From: Mucilaginibacter sp. cycad4
GTDB taxonomy: Bacteria; Bacteroidota; Bacteroidia; Sphingobacteriales; Sphingobacteriaceae
Direction of reading: 5' to 3'
Assembly (NCBI RefSeq): GCF_034263275.1
Contig: NZ_CP139559.1
Coordinates: 4,526,001-4,590,000, forward strand
Length of the DNA: 64,000 nucleotides
Program-made: the position numbers and the translations under genes
Shown: one piece after another, positions 26,596 through 34,789 of the stretch
Numbering within the stretch: the stretch's first letter is position 1
Layout: each line of letters starts with the position of its first letter
Notes under the pieces: generated by a model
The model's database searches: none
Seen by the model: the letters and a program-made list of their open reading frames with translations, nothing else
What the model was told of the DNA's origin: nothing

Positions 26596-26802
26596 ATGAA
26601 AAAAGGAGATGAAGTAACCTGGAAATGGGGAAAATCCCAAGCTGAAGGCCATATCGTTAAAAAGCATGATAAGCCGGTAAGCAAAACTATAAAAGGCGCA
26701 AAAGTTAAACGCAACGCCAGCAAACAGGAGCCCGCTTATGAAATTGAACAGAAAACGGCGCAAGTGCTGAAATCTGAAAGTGAAATAAGCATGAAACGTT
26801 AA
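26596..26802 (+). CDS. DUF2945 (hypervirulence-associated TUDOR-like) protein
   Basis: A 68-residue basic protein beginning MKKGDEVTWKWGKSQAEGHIV, the hallmark of the DUF2945/TUDOR-like family, followed by KHDKPVSKTIKG and a segment rich in Lys and Glu. Family members are about 60-75 residues, which supports this ATG. The same frame opens at 26512 by a TAATG overlap with the small peptide, giving a 96-residue version with an unconserved N-terminus. Molecular function is unknown. Confidence 0.72.
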   Translation: MKKGDEVTWKWGKSQAEGHIVKKHDKPVSKTIKGAKVKRNASKQEPAYEIEQKTAQVLKSESEISMKR

Positions 26803-26823
26803 ACTTTTGCGGATAATATTATA

Positions 26824-26855
26824 AGCCCGGTTGGTAAGCATCCGGGCTCTTTTGC
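26824..26855 (+). terminator. Terminator after the DUF2945 gene
   Basis: AGCCCGG / CCGGGCT stem followed by CTTTTGCTT. Confidence 0.75.
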
Positions 26856-26895
26856 TTAATATACTTCTACGCAAACTACACTAAATCATAAAAAA

Positions 26896-26978
26896 CGTCA
26901 TTGCGGGGAACGAAGCAATCCCCCATAAGCAGAGCCGCTTTGTTAAGTTTCGCGATTGCTTCGTTCCTTATAATGACG
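26896..26978. repeat. CGTCATTGCG-type long hairpin repeat, copy 1
   Basis: Arms CGTCATTGCGGGGAACGAAGCAATC and GATTGCTTCGTTCCTTATAATGACG. The same family recurs at 56411-56492 and 58507-58601; a lone right end (CCTCGCAATGACG) lies at 27191-27203. Confidence 0.8.
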
Positions 26979-27027
26979 TGATTGTAAGTTATTGATTATT
27001 AAGTATGTTTCAGGAGACGATTTTTAT

Positions 27028-27120
27028 AATATGGGCGTTGCCTGCGGCCGGGCTGTACGCTCATACTGCACAGGCATTATCCGTTGGCTAACGGACGGTA
27101 TCCGCTCCCATCCCTAACGC
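27028..27120 (-). repeat. Palindromic REP-like repeat, uninterrupted copy
   Basis: On the minus strand it reads GCGGATACCGTCCGTTAGCC..ACGGATAATGCC..AGTATGAGCG..GCCCGGCCGCAGGCAACGCCC. The related copy at 30461 is split by the IS110-family element. Confidence 0.75.
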
Positions 27121-27294
27121 GGCCCACACACCATCCCTGAAATATATTTCACACGTCATCACATTTTTTTTCAGGGTTTCCCTGATGGTTCCTCGCAATG
27201 ACGTCTAATTGAAAACTTCCCTTTTCACCGCAAAAATTCTGTAGTTCGCCGAAAAACTCATGGTTATTTCATGAATGTGATGCATTTTTACCCC

Positions 27295-28059
27295 ATGACA
27301 AAACAACCTATCATCACTGTAAACAACCTGGTAAAAAACTATGGCGATTTTGCAGCCGTTAAAGGCATTAGTTTTGAAGTTTATGAAGGCGAGATCTTCG
27401 GCCTGCTTGGCCCCAACGGCGCCGGTAAAACAACCACCCTCGAAATTATCGAAACCCTCCGTGATAAAACCTCCGGCAGCATCATTGTTGATGGCTTCGA
27501 CATTGAAACCGACGCCGACAGCATCAAAAAACGTATTGGCGTGCAGTTGCAGGCCGCCGGTTATTATCCCAACCTCAACCTGTCGGAATTGATCGTACTG
27601 TTTTCGGGGCTGTACGGTATTGATAAAACACCGATGGAGATGCTGGAAAAAGTTGCCCTTACTGATAAGGCCAAAGCGAAATATAAAGACCTTTCGGGTG
27701 GGCAAAAACAGCGTTTTTCAATTGCTACTACACTCATCAATAACCCAAGGATCATATTTTTGGACGAACCCACAACCGGCCTCGACCCGCAGGCGCGCCG
27801 TAACCTTTGGGATTTGATCCGTGAGATCCGCGATCAGGGAACTACCGTAGTGATCACCACCCACTATATGGATGAAGCCGAAGTACTGTGCGACCGCGTT
27901 GCCTTTGTTGACGGCGGGTACATCATCGGCATTGACACGCCCGACCATTTTATCGACGAGCTGGTAGCCACAGGCTTTGAGCGCAAAAAGCAGGTAAAAC
28001 TGGCCAACCTCGAGGATGTATTCATTAATTTAACAGGCAAAGAATGGCGGGAGGGTTAG
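27295..28059 (+). CDS. ABC transporter ATP-binding protein
   Basis: Nucleotide-binding subunit of an ABC-2 type exporter. The protein has Walker A GPNGAGKTTT, a Q-loop near VQLQAAGYY, the signature LSGGQKQRFS, Walker B IIFLDEPTTGLD and the switch His in VVITTHYMDEAE. The C-terminal part (LANLEDVFINLTG) is typical of CcmA/DrrA-like subunits. The ATG at 27295 (MTKQPIITV) is preferred; an upstream ATG at 27271 would add eight residues. It pairs with the permease 140 bp downstream; substrate unknown. Confidence 0.93.
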   Translation: MTKQPIITVNNLVKNYGDFAAVKGISFEVYEGEIFGLLGPNGAGKTTTLEIIETLRDKTSGSIIVDGFDIETDADSIKKRIGVQLQAAGYYPNLNLSELIVLFSGLYGIDKTPMEMLEKVALTDKAKAKYKDLSGGQKQRFSIATTLINNPRIIFLDEPTTGLDPQARRNLWDLIREIRDQGTTVVITTHYMDEAEVLCDRVAFVDGGYIIGIDTPDHFIDELVATGFERKKQVKLANLEDVFINLTGKEWREG

Positions 28060-28199
28060 CCCCCAGCCCCCTGAAGGGGGAGCCAGTATGCAGTTTTGAG
28101 TTTGCAGTTAGCACTCTAAAATGCTCCATGCCCCAATGACGCCGACAGGCAAAATGACTCAATGACCTAATGACGCCTAATGGCAAATGACATAAAAGA
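28060..28199. repeat. Palindrome CCCCCAGCCCCCTGAAGGGGGAG and degenerate words between ABC genes
   Basis: A compact G/C palindrome just after the ATPase stop, followed by repeated AATGAC / CAATGACC words. It lies inside a probable two-gene unit. Confidence 0.5.
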
Positions 28200-29324
28200 A
28201 TGAACAAACCTTACAGCAATACAAAAGCAACCCTGGCCATTGCCCGGGCAAGTTTCCGGTCGATATTACGCAGCCCTTCGGCGGTAGTGTTTACGCTGGC
28301 TTTCCCGTTAATATTTATTATTGTTTTTGCCAATATCGGCGGGGGCGGAATGTCAATTGATGTAGGCGTAGCCAAAGGGAGCGATACCTCGGCCAATAAC
28401 CCCGTTTATACCGCGCTGAAAAAAAACAAGATCATGCACCTCATCCATGATCAAACGGCCGATGAAATGAGCAAAAACCTGGCAAAGGGAAATATCGATG
28501 CGATTATTGATCTTAAGCCATTTGCACCACCGGCATCAATGACTGTACATGTGCAATACAGCAAGGCATCGGGCGATAAGGGCAGCGTATTAAAATCGGC
28601 TCTGAATAACATTTTTTATCGCATTCAATCAGAAGAGCTGAAGCGCATCCAATCATACACCACAGTTCAGGTACCCCAATTAATCGACCTTAAAGAGGAA
28701 ACCATAAGCGGTCGCCCATATAAATATATCGACTTTATATTACCGGGGCAGTTAGGTTTTTCATTACTAAGCAGCGGTGTTTTTGGTACAGCTTTCGTGT
28801 TCCTTAGCTTACGGTTAACGCTGGTTATCAAACGTTTTTTTGCCACACCGGTTAAGCGTTATAGTATTGTTTTAGGCGAGGCCATTGCAAGGCTGGCTTT
28901 TTCACTACTGGGCTCATTATTCATTATACTGGTAGGGCATTACATGTTTGGCTTTACGCTCATCCACGGTGTTACAACTGTACTTAATATGCTGGTGCTC
29001 TCGGCTATTGGATTGATCATTTTTATGGGTTTTGGCTTTACCGTGTCAGGCATTGCCAAAAACGAAAGTTCGGTGCCACCACTTTCCAACATTATTACAT
29101 TGCCGCAGTTCTTACTTTCCGGTACTTTCTTTTCTATCACAGCTTTCCCTACCTGGCTGCAGTATATCAGTAAAGCATTGCCGCTTACTCATTTAAATGA
29201 CGCTATGCGTAAAGTAGCCTTTGAAGGCGCAGGTTTGGGGGATGTTACCCATCAACTGCTGATACTCTTTGCCTGGTTTATCGGGATTTATGCTGTGGCG
29301 GTGAAAACATTTAAATGGGAGTAG
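28200..29324 (+). CDS. ABC-2 type transporter permease
   Basis: A 374-residue membrane subunit. One span near the N-terminus (SAVVFTLAFPLIFIIVFANIG), then a large extracytoplasmic domain (about 45-175), then five C-terminal spans including LGFSLLSSGVFGTAFVFLSL, LAFSLLGSLFIILVGHYMF and LILFAWFIGIYAVAV. PQFLLSGTFFSITAFPTWLQ is a conserved ABC-2 element. Works with the ATPase just upstream; exported substrate is not apparent. Confidence 0.9.
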   Translation: MNKPYSNTKATLAIARASFRSILRSPSAVVFTLAFPLIFIIVFANIGGGGMSIDVGVAKGSDTSANNPVYTALKKNKIMHLIHDQTADEMSKNLAKGNIDAIIDLKPFAPPASMTVHVQYSKASGDKGSVLKSALNNIFYRIQSEELKRIQSYTTVQVPQLIDLKEETISGRPYKYIDFILPGQLGFSLLSSGVFGTAFVFLSLRLTLVIKRFFATPVKRYSIVLGEAIARLAFSLLGSLFIILVGHYMFGFTLIHGVTTVLNMLVLSAIGLIIFMGFGFTVSGIAKNESSVPPLSNIITLPQFLLSGTFFSITAFPTWLQYISKALPLTHLNDAMRKVAFEGAGLGDVTHQLLILFAWFIGIYAVAVKTFKWE

Positions 29325-29507
29325 TTGGAAAGATGCAGGAGTTTTAGAGATAAGGGTCAGGAATTTGCGAGCCGCTGAACACTAACCCCATTGTGTCTTT
29401 ACCCGTCGCACGAAAAATCGCAAAATCCAGATTTATGAAGTTTTTAAAAGCTCGTAAGCTTTCGGCCCTAATACAATAGAATCCAGGCGCATAAACTTAA
29501 CATTATG

Positions 29508-29547
29508 TTAACATTAACTACGTTAATATTAACATTAAGATAACATT
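29508..29547. promoter_or_regulatory. TTAACATTAA direct repeats with a GTTAATATTAAC palindrome
   Basis: Three related TTAAC/TAACATTA words surround a perfect 12-bp palindrome at 29522-29533, just upstream of the -7 box. It may be a binding site for a repressor, or simply AT-rich sequence. Confidence 0.35.
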
Positions 29548-29554
29548 TAGGAAA

Positions 29555-29562
29555 TATATTTG
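29555..29562 (+). promoter_or_regulatory. Putative -7 promoter box of the DUF2490 gene
   Basis: TATATTTG fits TAnnTTTG, 18 bp before the ATG. Confidence 0.5.
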
Positions 29563-29579
29563 CAGAAACAACCTCTGCA

Positions 29580-30317
29580 ATGGCAATCAAACCCGTCAAT
29601 TTCATCACATTAGTTTTCTTTTTGTTAACTAAGTGTTCAATTACTGTTAAGGCACAAGATTCAAAAGTAGGCACCTGGGGCATAGTTACGGTAGTTTTGC
29701 CAGGCGATAGCTCCCACAAATGGGGTGGTTATACCGAGTTTCAGACCCGTACCAATAATGTATTCAGCCAGTTTCAATATTATGAGGTTAAGGCTGGTGT
29801 AAGCTATGATATAGACAGGAACTTTACCGCGCTTTTAGGTACAGGCCGCTACACTACCTTTGATTATATGGATGTTGGTAAAGGCCCTACAACTACCGAA
29901 ACCCGTTTCTGGGAGCAAATTACCAGCAACCAGTTTCTGTACCGCATAAAACTTGAGCACCGCTACCGGGTAGAACAGCGCTGGGTTAACAGCGACTACC
30001 GCAACCGTTTCCGTTACAGGCTCAACGTGTTTGTGCCTTTAAACAACACCAAAATTGTGGCTAAAACATGGTTTATCTCTGCTTTTGACGAGGTGTTTCT
30101 GAACAATAAAGTCCCTAATTTTGAACGCAACAGGGTTTCGGCGGCGTTAGGTTACCAGTTTGATAAATCATGGATCTTACAAGCCGGCTGGATCAATCAA
30201 TACAACTATTCAACAGCGGCAAAAAGCGATAAGGATAATATTATGTTGATACTCATGTACCGCATTCAGCGTAAAAATGCAGTACAGCGTGAGCATGTAC
30301 CTACTACAAGCGATTAA
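29580..30317 (+). CDS. DUF2490 outer-membrane-like protein
   Basis: A 245-residue exported protein: signal peptide FITLVFFLLTKCSITVKA, then a domain typical of DUF2490 with WGGYTEFQTRTN, YYEVKAGVSYDIDRNFTALLGTGRYTTFDY and regularly alternating aromatic strands ending VMLILMYRIQRKN. The pattern suggests a small beta-barrel in the outer membrane. Molecular role unknown. It stands alone behind a clear promoter box. Confidence 0.82.
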   Translation: MAIKPVNFITLVFFLLTKCSITVKAQDSKVGTWGIVTVVLPGDSSHKWGGYTEFQTRTNNVFSQFQYYEVKAGVSYDIDRNFTALLGTGRYTTFDYMDVGKGPTTTETRFWEQITSNQFLYRIKLEHRYRVEQRWVNSDYRNRFRYRLNVFVPLNNTKIVAKTWFISAFDEVFLNNKVPNFERNRVSAALGYQFDKSWILQAGWINQYNYSTAAKSDKDNIMLILMYRIQRKNAVQREHVPTTSD

Positions 30318-30339
30318 TCACCGTTGACTGGAATGATTG

Positions 30340-30452
30340 CGTTGATTTAGTTGATTCTGCCTGGATTTGAGGGATTTTTTGGAAAGCAGGATTTTTTTGA
30401 AATATGCAAATAAAATCCGATAATCCGACAAATCACATAAATCATGGTTCAG
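30340..30452. repeat. AATCC / CTGGTTCAGACA intergenic repeat
   Basis: AAAATCCGATAATCC..AAATCATGGTTCAGACAATT. Related copies end in TAATCCTGGTTCAGACAATT near 53077 and run in reverse at 51219-51256. Confidence 0.5.
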
Positions 30453-30460
30453 ACAATTTC

Positions 30461-30523
30461 GCATTAGCGATAGAAGCGGATACCGTCCGTCAGCTGACGG
30501 ATAAGGCCCTGTGTAGTATGAGC
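30461..30523 (+). repeat. Left part of the REP-like repeat split by the IS110-family element
   Basis: GCATTAGCGATAGAAGCGGATACCG.. through a 16-bp palindrome (TCCGTCAGCTGACGGA) to AGTATGAGC. It aligns with the uninterrupted copy at 27028-27120 and resumes at 31850. Confidence 0.75.
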
Positions 30524-30559
30524 GGATAGGTACTGTCTTTACATCCAAATATAATTTCA

Positions 30560-31639
30560 TTAATTTTGTTGCTTAATGAGAGCTTCGTTCAGAAGTTCAT
30601 CATGTGTAGCCCCAGGCAAAGCCGGGGCTACTTCCTTTTTAAAAGCCGGATCATATTTTTCTTCTTTCTTCCATAGGTAATACATCATTACAAGCAGTTT
30701 TTTCTGCACGGCGACATATCCTTTCATTTTTATCCTTGTCCGTTCATAGACCCGTTCGAACAGTTTTTGAAATTGAGGCTGATCGTCCCTTACTGCACAA
30801 AGTGCAGGCATGTGCAGTATACGCCTTATTCTTGAATTGCCTTTCTTTGATATCTTCGTTCTGCCTGTATGCTTACCTGATTCATTTTCAATGACATCGT
30901 AACCTGCATACTTAACCAGGCTGGCTGCGTTATCAAATAGGATAAATCCGTTTGTTTCAGCAGCGATAACAGCAAAGGACAACAAGCCTAAGCCTTTAAT
31001 AGCACAAATGTTCTTGTAGTGCCTGTTAAGAATTGGATCGGATTGGATCAATTGAGCGATCAGTTTTTCCAATTCTTTCATATGTTTCTCGTATAGCTTT
31101 AAAGAACTTTTGAGTTGTTTAATGATATCTTTGTTTTTAAACTGGCTATGCTCGATACTATGTAGTTGATTGGCCGTGGCTGTATAAAATTCATTCAGGC
31201 TTTGATGCTGTCGTGTATAATAGCGTAAGGTATACAGTTCCATGCTGGGTGGCGTCCATTGTTCCAGTTTCTTTTCAGCTCCTACCTTGGCTAAACCACG
31301 GGCATCGATCTTATCGTTCTTTGACCTGATTCCGTCTGCCTGCAAATGTTTCTTTGCCTTATTAGGCAAAAGGATACTTACACTATTACCTTTATGGTGT
31401 AAAAACCAAGCCAGTTGCTCGTGATAAACGCCGGTAGCTTCCATTGTATAAATAAGAGGTAAGTCTTCTTTTTTATGGCGCTTTACCCATTCCAATAATG
31501 CTCCAAAGCCACTTTCAATATTGGCAAATTTGTGAGTAGCCTTTACCTTGACATCCTGTTCATCATTGATGACCGAAATACAACAGGCGAAATCTTTCAT
31601 GGAGACATCGATCCCTACTGAATACTTTAAGTTCTTCAT
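30560..31639 (-). CDS. IS110-family transposase (DEDD recombinase)
   Basis: A 359-residue recombinase. The N-terminal RuvC-like DEDD domain has the first Asp in YSVGIDVSMKDF, Glu in IYTMEATGVYH, and the Asp pair in RSKNDKIDARGLAK. A coiled-coil region follows (about 150-200). The C-terminal Tnp2 domain has IKGLGLLSFAVIAAET, LVKYAGYDVIENESGKHTGR with the probable nucleophile Ser, and ISKKGNSRIRRILHMPA. Length is full. Known IS110 enzymes use an RNA encoded in the element end to choose donor and target DNA. Confidence 0.93.
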   Translation of the reverse strand: MKNLKYSVGIDVSMKDFACCISVINDEQDVKVKATHKFANIESGFGALLEWVKRHKKEDLPLIYTMEATGVYHEQLAWFLHHKGNSVSILLPNKAKKHLQADGIRSKNDKIDARGLAKVGAEKKLEQWTPPSMELYTLRYYTRQHQSLNEFYTATANQLHSIEHSQFKNKDIIKQLKSSLKLYEKHMKELEKLIAQLIQSDPILNRHYKNICAIKGLGLLSFAVIAAETNGFILFDNAASLVKYAGYDVIENESGKHTGRTKISKKGNSRIRRILHMPALCAVRDDQPQFQKLFERVYERTRIKMKGYVAVQKKLLVMMYYLWKKEEKYDPAFKKEVAPALPGATHDELLNEALIKQQN

Positions 31640-31659
31640 GCTTTACATTTATTGTTTAT

Positions 31660-31835
31660 CAGAAAAACCCTTCACAGTCTTTGCTCATATTAATAGCTGA
31701 TCAGGCGCATAACCTGTCATTCGGTACTGTCCAGACTTTAAGAAGCTAAAAAAGGAGAATTAGCCTATCTCGTCAACATCGTAATAGTACGTGTCATGCA
31801 CGGGCCCAAAGTGTCTCCTTTTATTCTGATTTATT
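31660..31835 (-). ncRNA. Candidate bridge RNA in the leader of the IS110-family transposase
   Basis: Between the element end and the transposase start the minus strand forms a stem AAAAGGAGA / TCTCCTTTT (arms at 31815-31823 and 31749-31757) enclosing a loop of about 57 nt. The loop (31800-31810) contains CGGGCCCAAAG, close to CCGGGCCGAAGG of the split target at 31857. A second segment holds GGTACTGTC at 31723-31731, identical to a sequence just inside the opposite end (30529-30537). Both are expected of target- and donor-guide loops. Exact ends are not determined. Confidence 0.5.
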
Positions 31836-31849
31836 TATAAATGTAAAGA

Positions 31850-31881
31850 TATGAGCCCGGGCCGAAGGCAATGCCATAATT
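31850..31881 (+). repeat. Right part of the split REP-like repeat
   Basis: TATGAGCCCGGGCCGAAGGCAATGCC continues the repeat begun at 30461; compare AGCCCGGCCGCAGGCAACGCCC in the intact copy. Confidence 0.7.
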
Positions 31882-32286
31882 CCGGCCATGATTTTTAAGA
31901 TCCAGGGATTACCGAATTGTATCATCAAATAATCGTAATCCTGGCAATCTTTTAATCCTATCAATCACGGTTCTGACAAATATCCGCTCCGTTGCGGTGT
32001 CCTCAGGTCAACTAATCATGCGTGTTGTCGTGAAGACACGACAACGGGATAAAAAAGCACATCGATTTTAACACTAATCAATCTCAAAATGCCCCGATTC
32101 TTGTTCAAAAAATCTACGTTTTCGTGAAAAAACAGTCCATTCTATATTAAATTCATGTTAAATCGCATCATTAATTGCCAATAATCGTTACAAATACAAA
32201 ATTTCAATTGCGTTTTCCTAATTTAGGCATTAACTTAGCCGCCGTTATTAATAGTATTCATTCAAACCACACTCTGACAATTCACT
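31882..32286. other. Gene-free region upstream of eno
   Basis: About 400 bp. It contains a degenerate inverted repeat (GATTTTTAAGATCCAGGGATTAC against GTAATCCTGGCAATC, 31890-31960), a perfect hairpin at 32024-32045 (GTTGTCGTG / CACGACAAC, loop AAGA), and the eno promoter candidate at 32208-32238. Confidence 0.55.
32208..32238 (+). promoter_or_regulatory. Putative eno promoter
   Basis: TTG at 32208 and TAACTTAG at 32231, 20 bp apart, resemble the Bacteroidota -33 TTG / -7 TAnnTTTG pair. The transcript would have a leader of about 40 nt. Confidence 0.4.
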
Positions 32287-33582
32287 ATGAGCATAATAAT
32301 TGATGTGCATGCCCGCCAGATCTTAGATTCGCGCGGTAACCCTACTATTGAGGTAGAAGTTTTAACCGAGAATGGCGCATTTGGTCGCGCTGCTGTACCT
32401 TCAGGTGCATCAACCGGCGTTCACGAAGCTGTTGAGCTTCGCGACAATGATAAATCAAAATACATGGGCAAAGGCGTTTTAAAGGCCGTTGAAAATGTAA
32501 ATGAAATTTTAGCTCCTGAATTAAAAGGTATCGATGTGTTTGAACAAAATGCTATCGACGCTTTAATGATCGAGATTGACGGTACCGAAAACAAAGGAAA
32601 AATTGGTGCTAATGCTATTTTAGGTGTATCATTAGCTGTAGCTAAAGCAGCTGCACAGGAAAGCCGCCAGCCTTTATACCGCTATATTGGTGGTGTAAAT
32701 GCTAACACGCTGCCAATCCCGATGATGAACATCGTTAACGGTGGCTCACACTCTGACGCGCCTATCGCTTTCCAGGAATTTATGATCATGCCTGTTGGCG
32801 CTCCTTCATTCTCTGAAGCTTTACGTTGGGGTACCGAAGTATTCCACAACCTGAAAAAGATTTTACATGACCGCGGTTTATCAACTGCAGTAGGTGACGA
32901 GGGTGGCTTTGCTCCTACTTTTGAAGGTACTGAAGATGGTGTTGAAACCATTTTAAAAGCTATCGAAAAAGCTGGTTACAAAGCAGGCGAAGATATCTTC
33001 ATCGCGTTTGACTGTGCTGCATCTGAGTTTTACAAAGACGGTAAATACGACTATACAAAATTTGAAGGCGAAAAAGGTGCTATCCGCACCAGCGCTGAAC
33101 AAGCAGATTACCTTGCCGAATTAGTAGCTAAATATCCTGTTATCTCTATCGAAGACGGTATGGCCGAAGATGATTGGGAAGGCTGGAAAATTTTAACTGA
33201 TAAAATCGGTAAAAAAGTTCAGTTAGTTGGTGATGATTTGTTTGTAACCAACACCAAACGTTTACAAAGAGGTGTTAGCGAAGGCATTGCTAACTCAATC
33301 CTGGTAAAAGTAAACCAGATTGGTTCATTAACCGAAACGATCAACGCGGTTACTTTAGCTCAAACCAACGGTTTCACCTCAGTAATGAGCCACCGTTCGG
33401 GCGAAACTGAAGATTCAACCATTGCTGACCTTGCTGTTGCGTTAAATTGCGGCCAGATCAAAACCGGTTCGGCTTCACGTTCAGACAGGATCGCTAAATA
33501 CAACCAGTTGCTACGTATCGAAGAAGAATTAGGCGCTAACGCTAAATTCATCGGTAAAGATTTCAAATACTTTAAAAAATAA
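32287..33582 (+). CDS. eno: Enolase (phosphopyruvate hydratase)
   Basis: Glycolytic enzyme converting 2-phosphoglycerate to phosphoenolpyruvate. The 431-residue protein has the N-terminal signature DVHARQILDSRGNPTIEVEV, the loop AAVPSGASTGVHEAVELRD, metal ligands in IAFDCAASEF, SIEDGMAEDDWEGW and LVGDDLFVTN, the catalytic Lys in NSILVKVNQIGSLTE, and the substrate loop SVMSHRSGETEDSTIADLAV. Complete length. Codon use is highly biased, as expected for an abundant protein. Single gene with its own terminator. Confidence 0.98.
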   Translation: MSIIIDVHARQILDSRGNPTIEVEVLTENGAFGRAAVPSGASTGVHEAVELRDNDKSKYMGKGVLKAVENVNEILAPELKGIDVFEQNAIDALMIEIDGTENKGKIGANAILGVSLAVAKAAAQESRQPLYRYIGGVNANTLPIPMMNIVNGGSHSDAPIAFQEFMIMPVGAPSFSEALRWGTEVFHNLKKILHDRGLSTAVGDEGGFAPTFEGTEDGVETILKAIEKAGYKAGEDIFIAFDCAASEFYKDGKYDYTKFEGEKGAIRTSAEQADYLAELVAKYPVISIEDGMAEDDWEGWKILTDKIGKKVQLVGDDLFVTNTKRLQRGVSEGIANSILVKVNQIGSLTETINAVTLAQTNGFTSVMSHRSGETEDSTIADLAVALNCGQIKTGSASRSDRIAKYNQLLRIEEELGANAKFIGKDFKYFKK

Positions 33583-33598
33583 TCTTTTGATGATATGG

Positions 33599-33632
33599 AA
33601 GGCCATTTGTGTAAAGCAGGTGGCCTTTTTTG
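33599..33632 (+). terminator. eno terminator
   Basis: AAGGCCA / TGGCCTT stem followed by a T run, 17 bp after the stop. Confidence 0.88.
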
Positions 33633-33697
33633 TTTTTCAAAAGTCATGCCGACTGTTTAAATCCGGTAGCATCTAAAGGTAACTGACATCTCCACGC

Positions 33698-33798
33698 CGT
33701 CATGCTGAACTTGTTTCAGCACCCCCATGAGAAAGGCAGGCGATTTGCTTAGCATGTGGCTTAGCAAGTGAGATGTTGAAACAAGTAACAACATGACG
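33698..33798. repeat. CGTCATGCTGAACTTGTTTCAGCA-type hairpin repeat
   Basis: Arms CGTCATGCTGAACTTGTTTCA and TGTTGAAACAAGT..ACATGACG enclose about 50 bp. It is a separate family from the CGTCATTGCG hairpins. Confidence 0.75.
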
Positions 33799-33903
33799 AC
33801 ATTTTAATGTCGTCTTCAAGGTTTTTTATACCTTTGCCCCTCAATCAAAGCCAAATAATTAAACCAAAGCAGTTACGTTATAATAATTTGTTAAAATAAA
33901 CTA

Positions 33904-34440
33904 ATGAACAGAAAAGGGATTTTGAGGATATTGGGTATAGTGCTGATATTGGTTTTAAGCATTGGGCTTGACAGGGTTACTAAAATTTACGTAAGGGAAC
34001 ATATTCACATCAGCGATAACATTTTTGTTATCAAAAACTTTTTCACCATACTGCATGCCGAAAACACAGGTGCTTTTTTAAGCCTTGGCGATTCGCTGCA
34101 AAACCCATGGAAATTCATCCTGTTATCATTACTGCCTTTACTGGCGCTTGCCTTTGGCGTTTTTTATGTCATGTTAAAACCGTCGATAGGTAAATTAACC
34201 ACCACAGGCATTGTTTTGGTTATTGCCGGTGGTGCAGGTAATTTATACGACAGGATGCTATACGGCAGTGTAACCGACTTTATGCATATGAATTTCAAGA
34301 TCTTCCAAACGGGCGTGTTCAACGTGGCCGACGTATCTATCATGATAGGCATGGGCCTCATCCTGCTGGAATCATGGCAAAAAGACCGTGACACTAAAAG
34401 AAAGAAACTGGCTGCAGACGCTGAAACCTCTCCGGCATAA
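33904..34440 (+). CDS. lspA: Lipoprotein signal peptidase (signal peptidase II)
   Basis: Inner-membrane aspartyl protease that cleaves prolipoprotein signal peptides after lipid attachment. The 178-residue protein has four spans. The catalytic Asp pair lies in GGAGNLYDRMLYGSVTDFMHM and GVFNVADVSIMIG, and the N-terminal LDRVTKIYV and AENTGAFLSLGDS are conserved. The charged C-terminal tail (KDRDTKRKKLAADAE) is a family-typical extension. Confidence 0.94.
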   Translation: MNRKGILRILGIVLILVLSIGLDRVTKIYVREHIHISDNIFVIKNFFTILHAENTGAFLSLGDSLQNPWKFILLSLLPLLALAFGVFYVMLKPSIGKLTTTGIVLVIAGGAGNLYDRMLYGSVTDFMHMNFKIFQTGVFNVADVSIMIGMGLILLESWQKDRDTKRKKLAADAETSPA

Positions 34441-34789
34441 GAAATCATACACGAATTAATTTGCAAGCTGGTTGTAATTTTTTCGAATTACACGAATTCA
34501 ATTTAATATTAAGTCACAGTATCTTCTTCAATCAACATTTACACAGCAGAAATTGGTGTAATTAGCTTAATCAGAAAAAATTAGGGTAAAAACTCCACCT
34601 GCATTGCCGGCAACCACCGCTCAGATTTACAAGTTACTCCCCTGCTTCATAAAGGCTTAAAATTTTCTTAACAATAAAAAACGTATCTTTGCGGCTAATT
34701 ACCCGTTCGCTTACGGTTTTGAGCCCAGCAAACTCTTCAGATCCGCTTATGCTTTCGCGTTAGCACATTATATATTACAAACAATCAGA
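34441..34789. other. Gene-free stretch between lspA and the helicase gene
   Basis: About 350 bp with TTCGAATTACACGAATTC words (34480-34500) and the helicase promoter candidate. No gene or structured RNA was recognised. Confidence 0.45.
34684..34691 (+). promoter_or_regulatory. Putative -7 promoter box of the DEAD-box helicase gene
   Basis: TATCTTTG matches TAnnTTTG. The leader would be about 100 nt, the length range often seen for RNA-helicase genes that are cold-regulated through their leader; that link is inference. Confidence 0.5.

Larger units (their letters stand above)
30517..31856 (-). mobile_element. IS110-family insertion sequence, about 1.33 kb, inserted in a REP-like repeat
   Basis: The limits are inferred from the split repeat: TATGAGC occurs at both ends (30517-30523 and 31850-31856), and joining the flanks recreates the uninterrupted repeat seen at 27028-27120. 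There are no terminal inverted repeats, as normal for IS110. It contains one transposase gene and about 215 bp of leader. Exact junctions are uncertain by a few bases because of the shared heptamer. Confidence 0.75.

Noticed and set aside
30529..31731. GGTACTGTC at both ends of the IS110 element as a target duplication
   Set aside because: The second copy lies about 125 bp inside the element, so it is better explained as a guide/end match than as a duplication.
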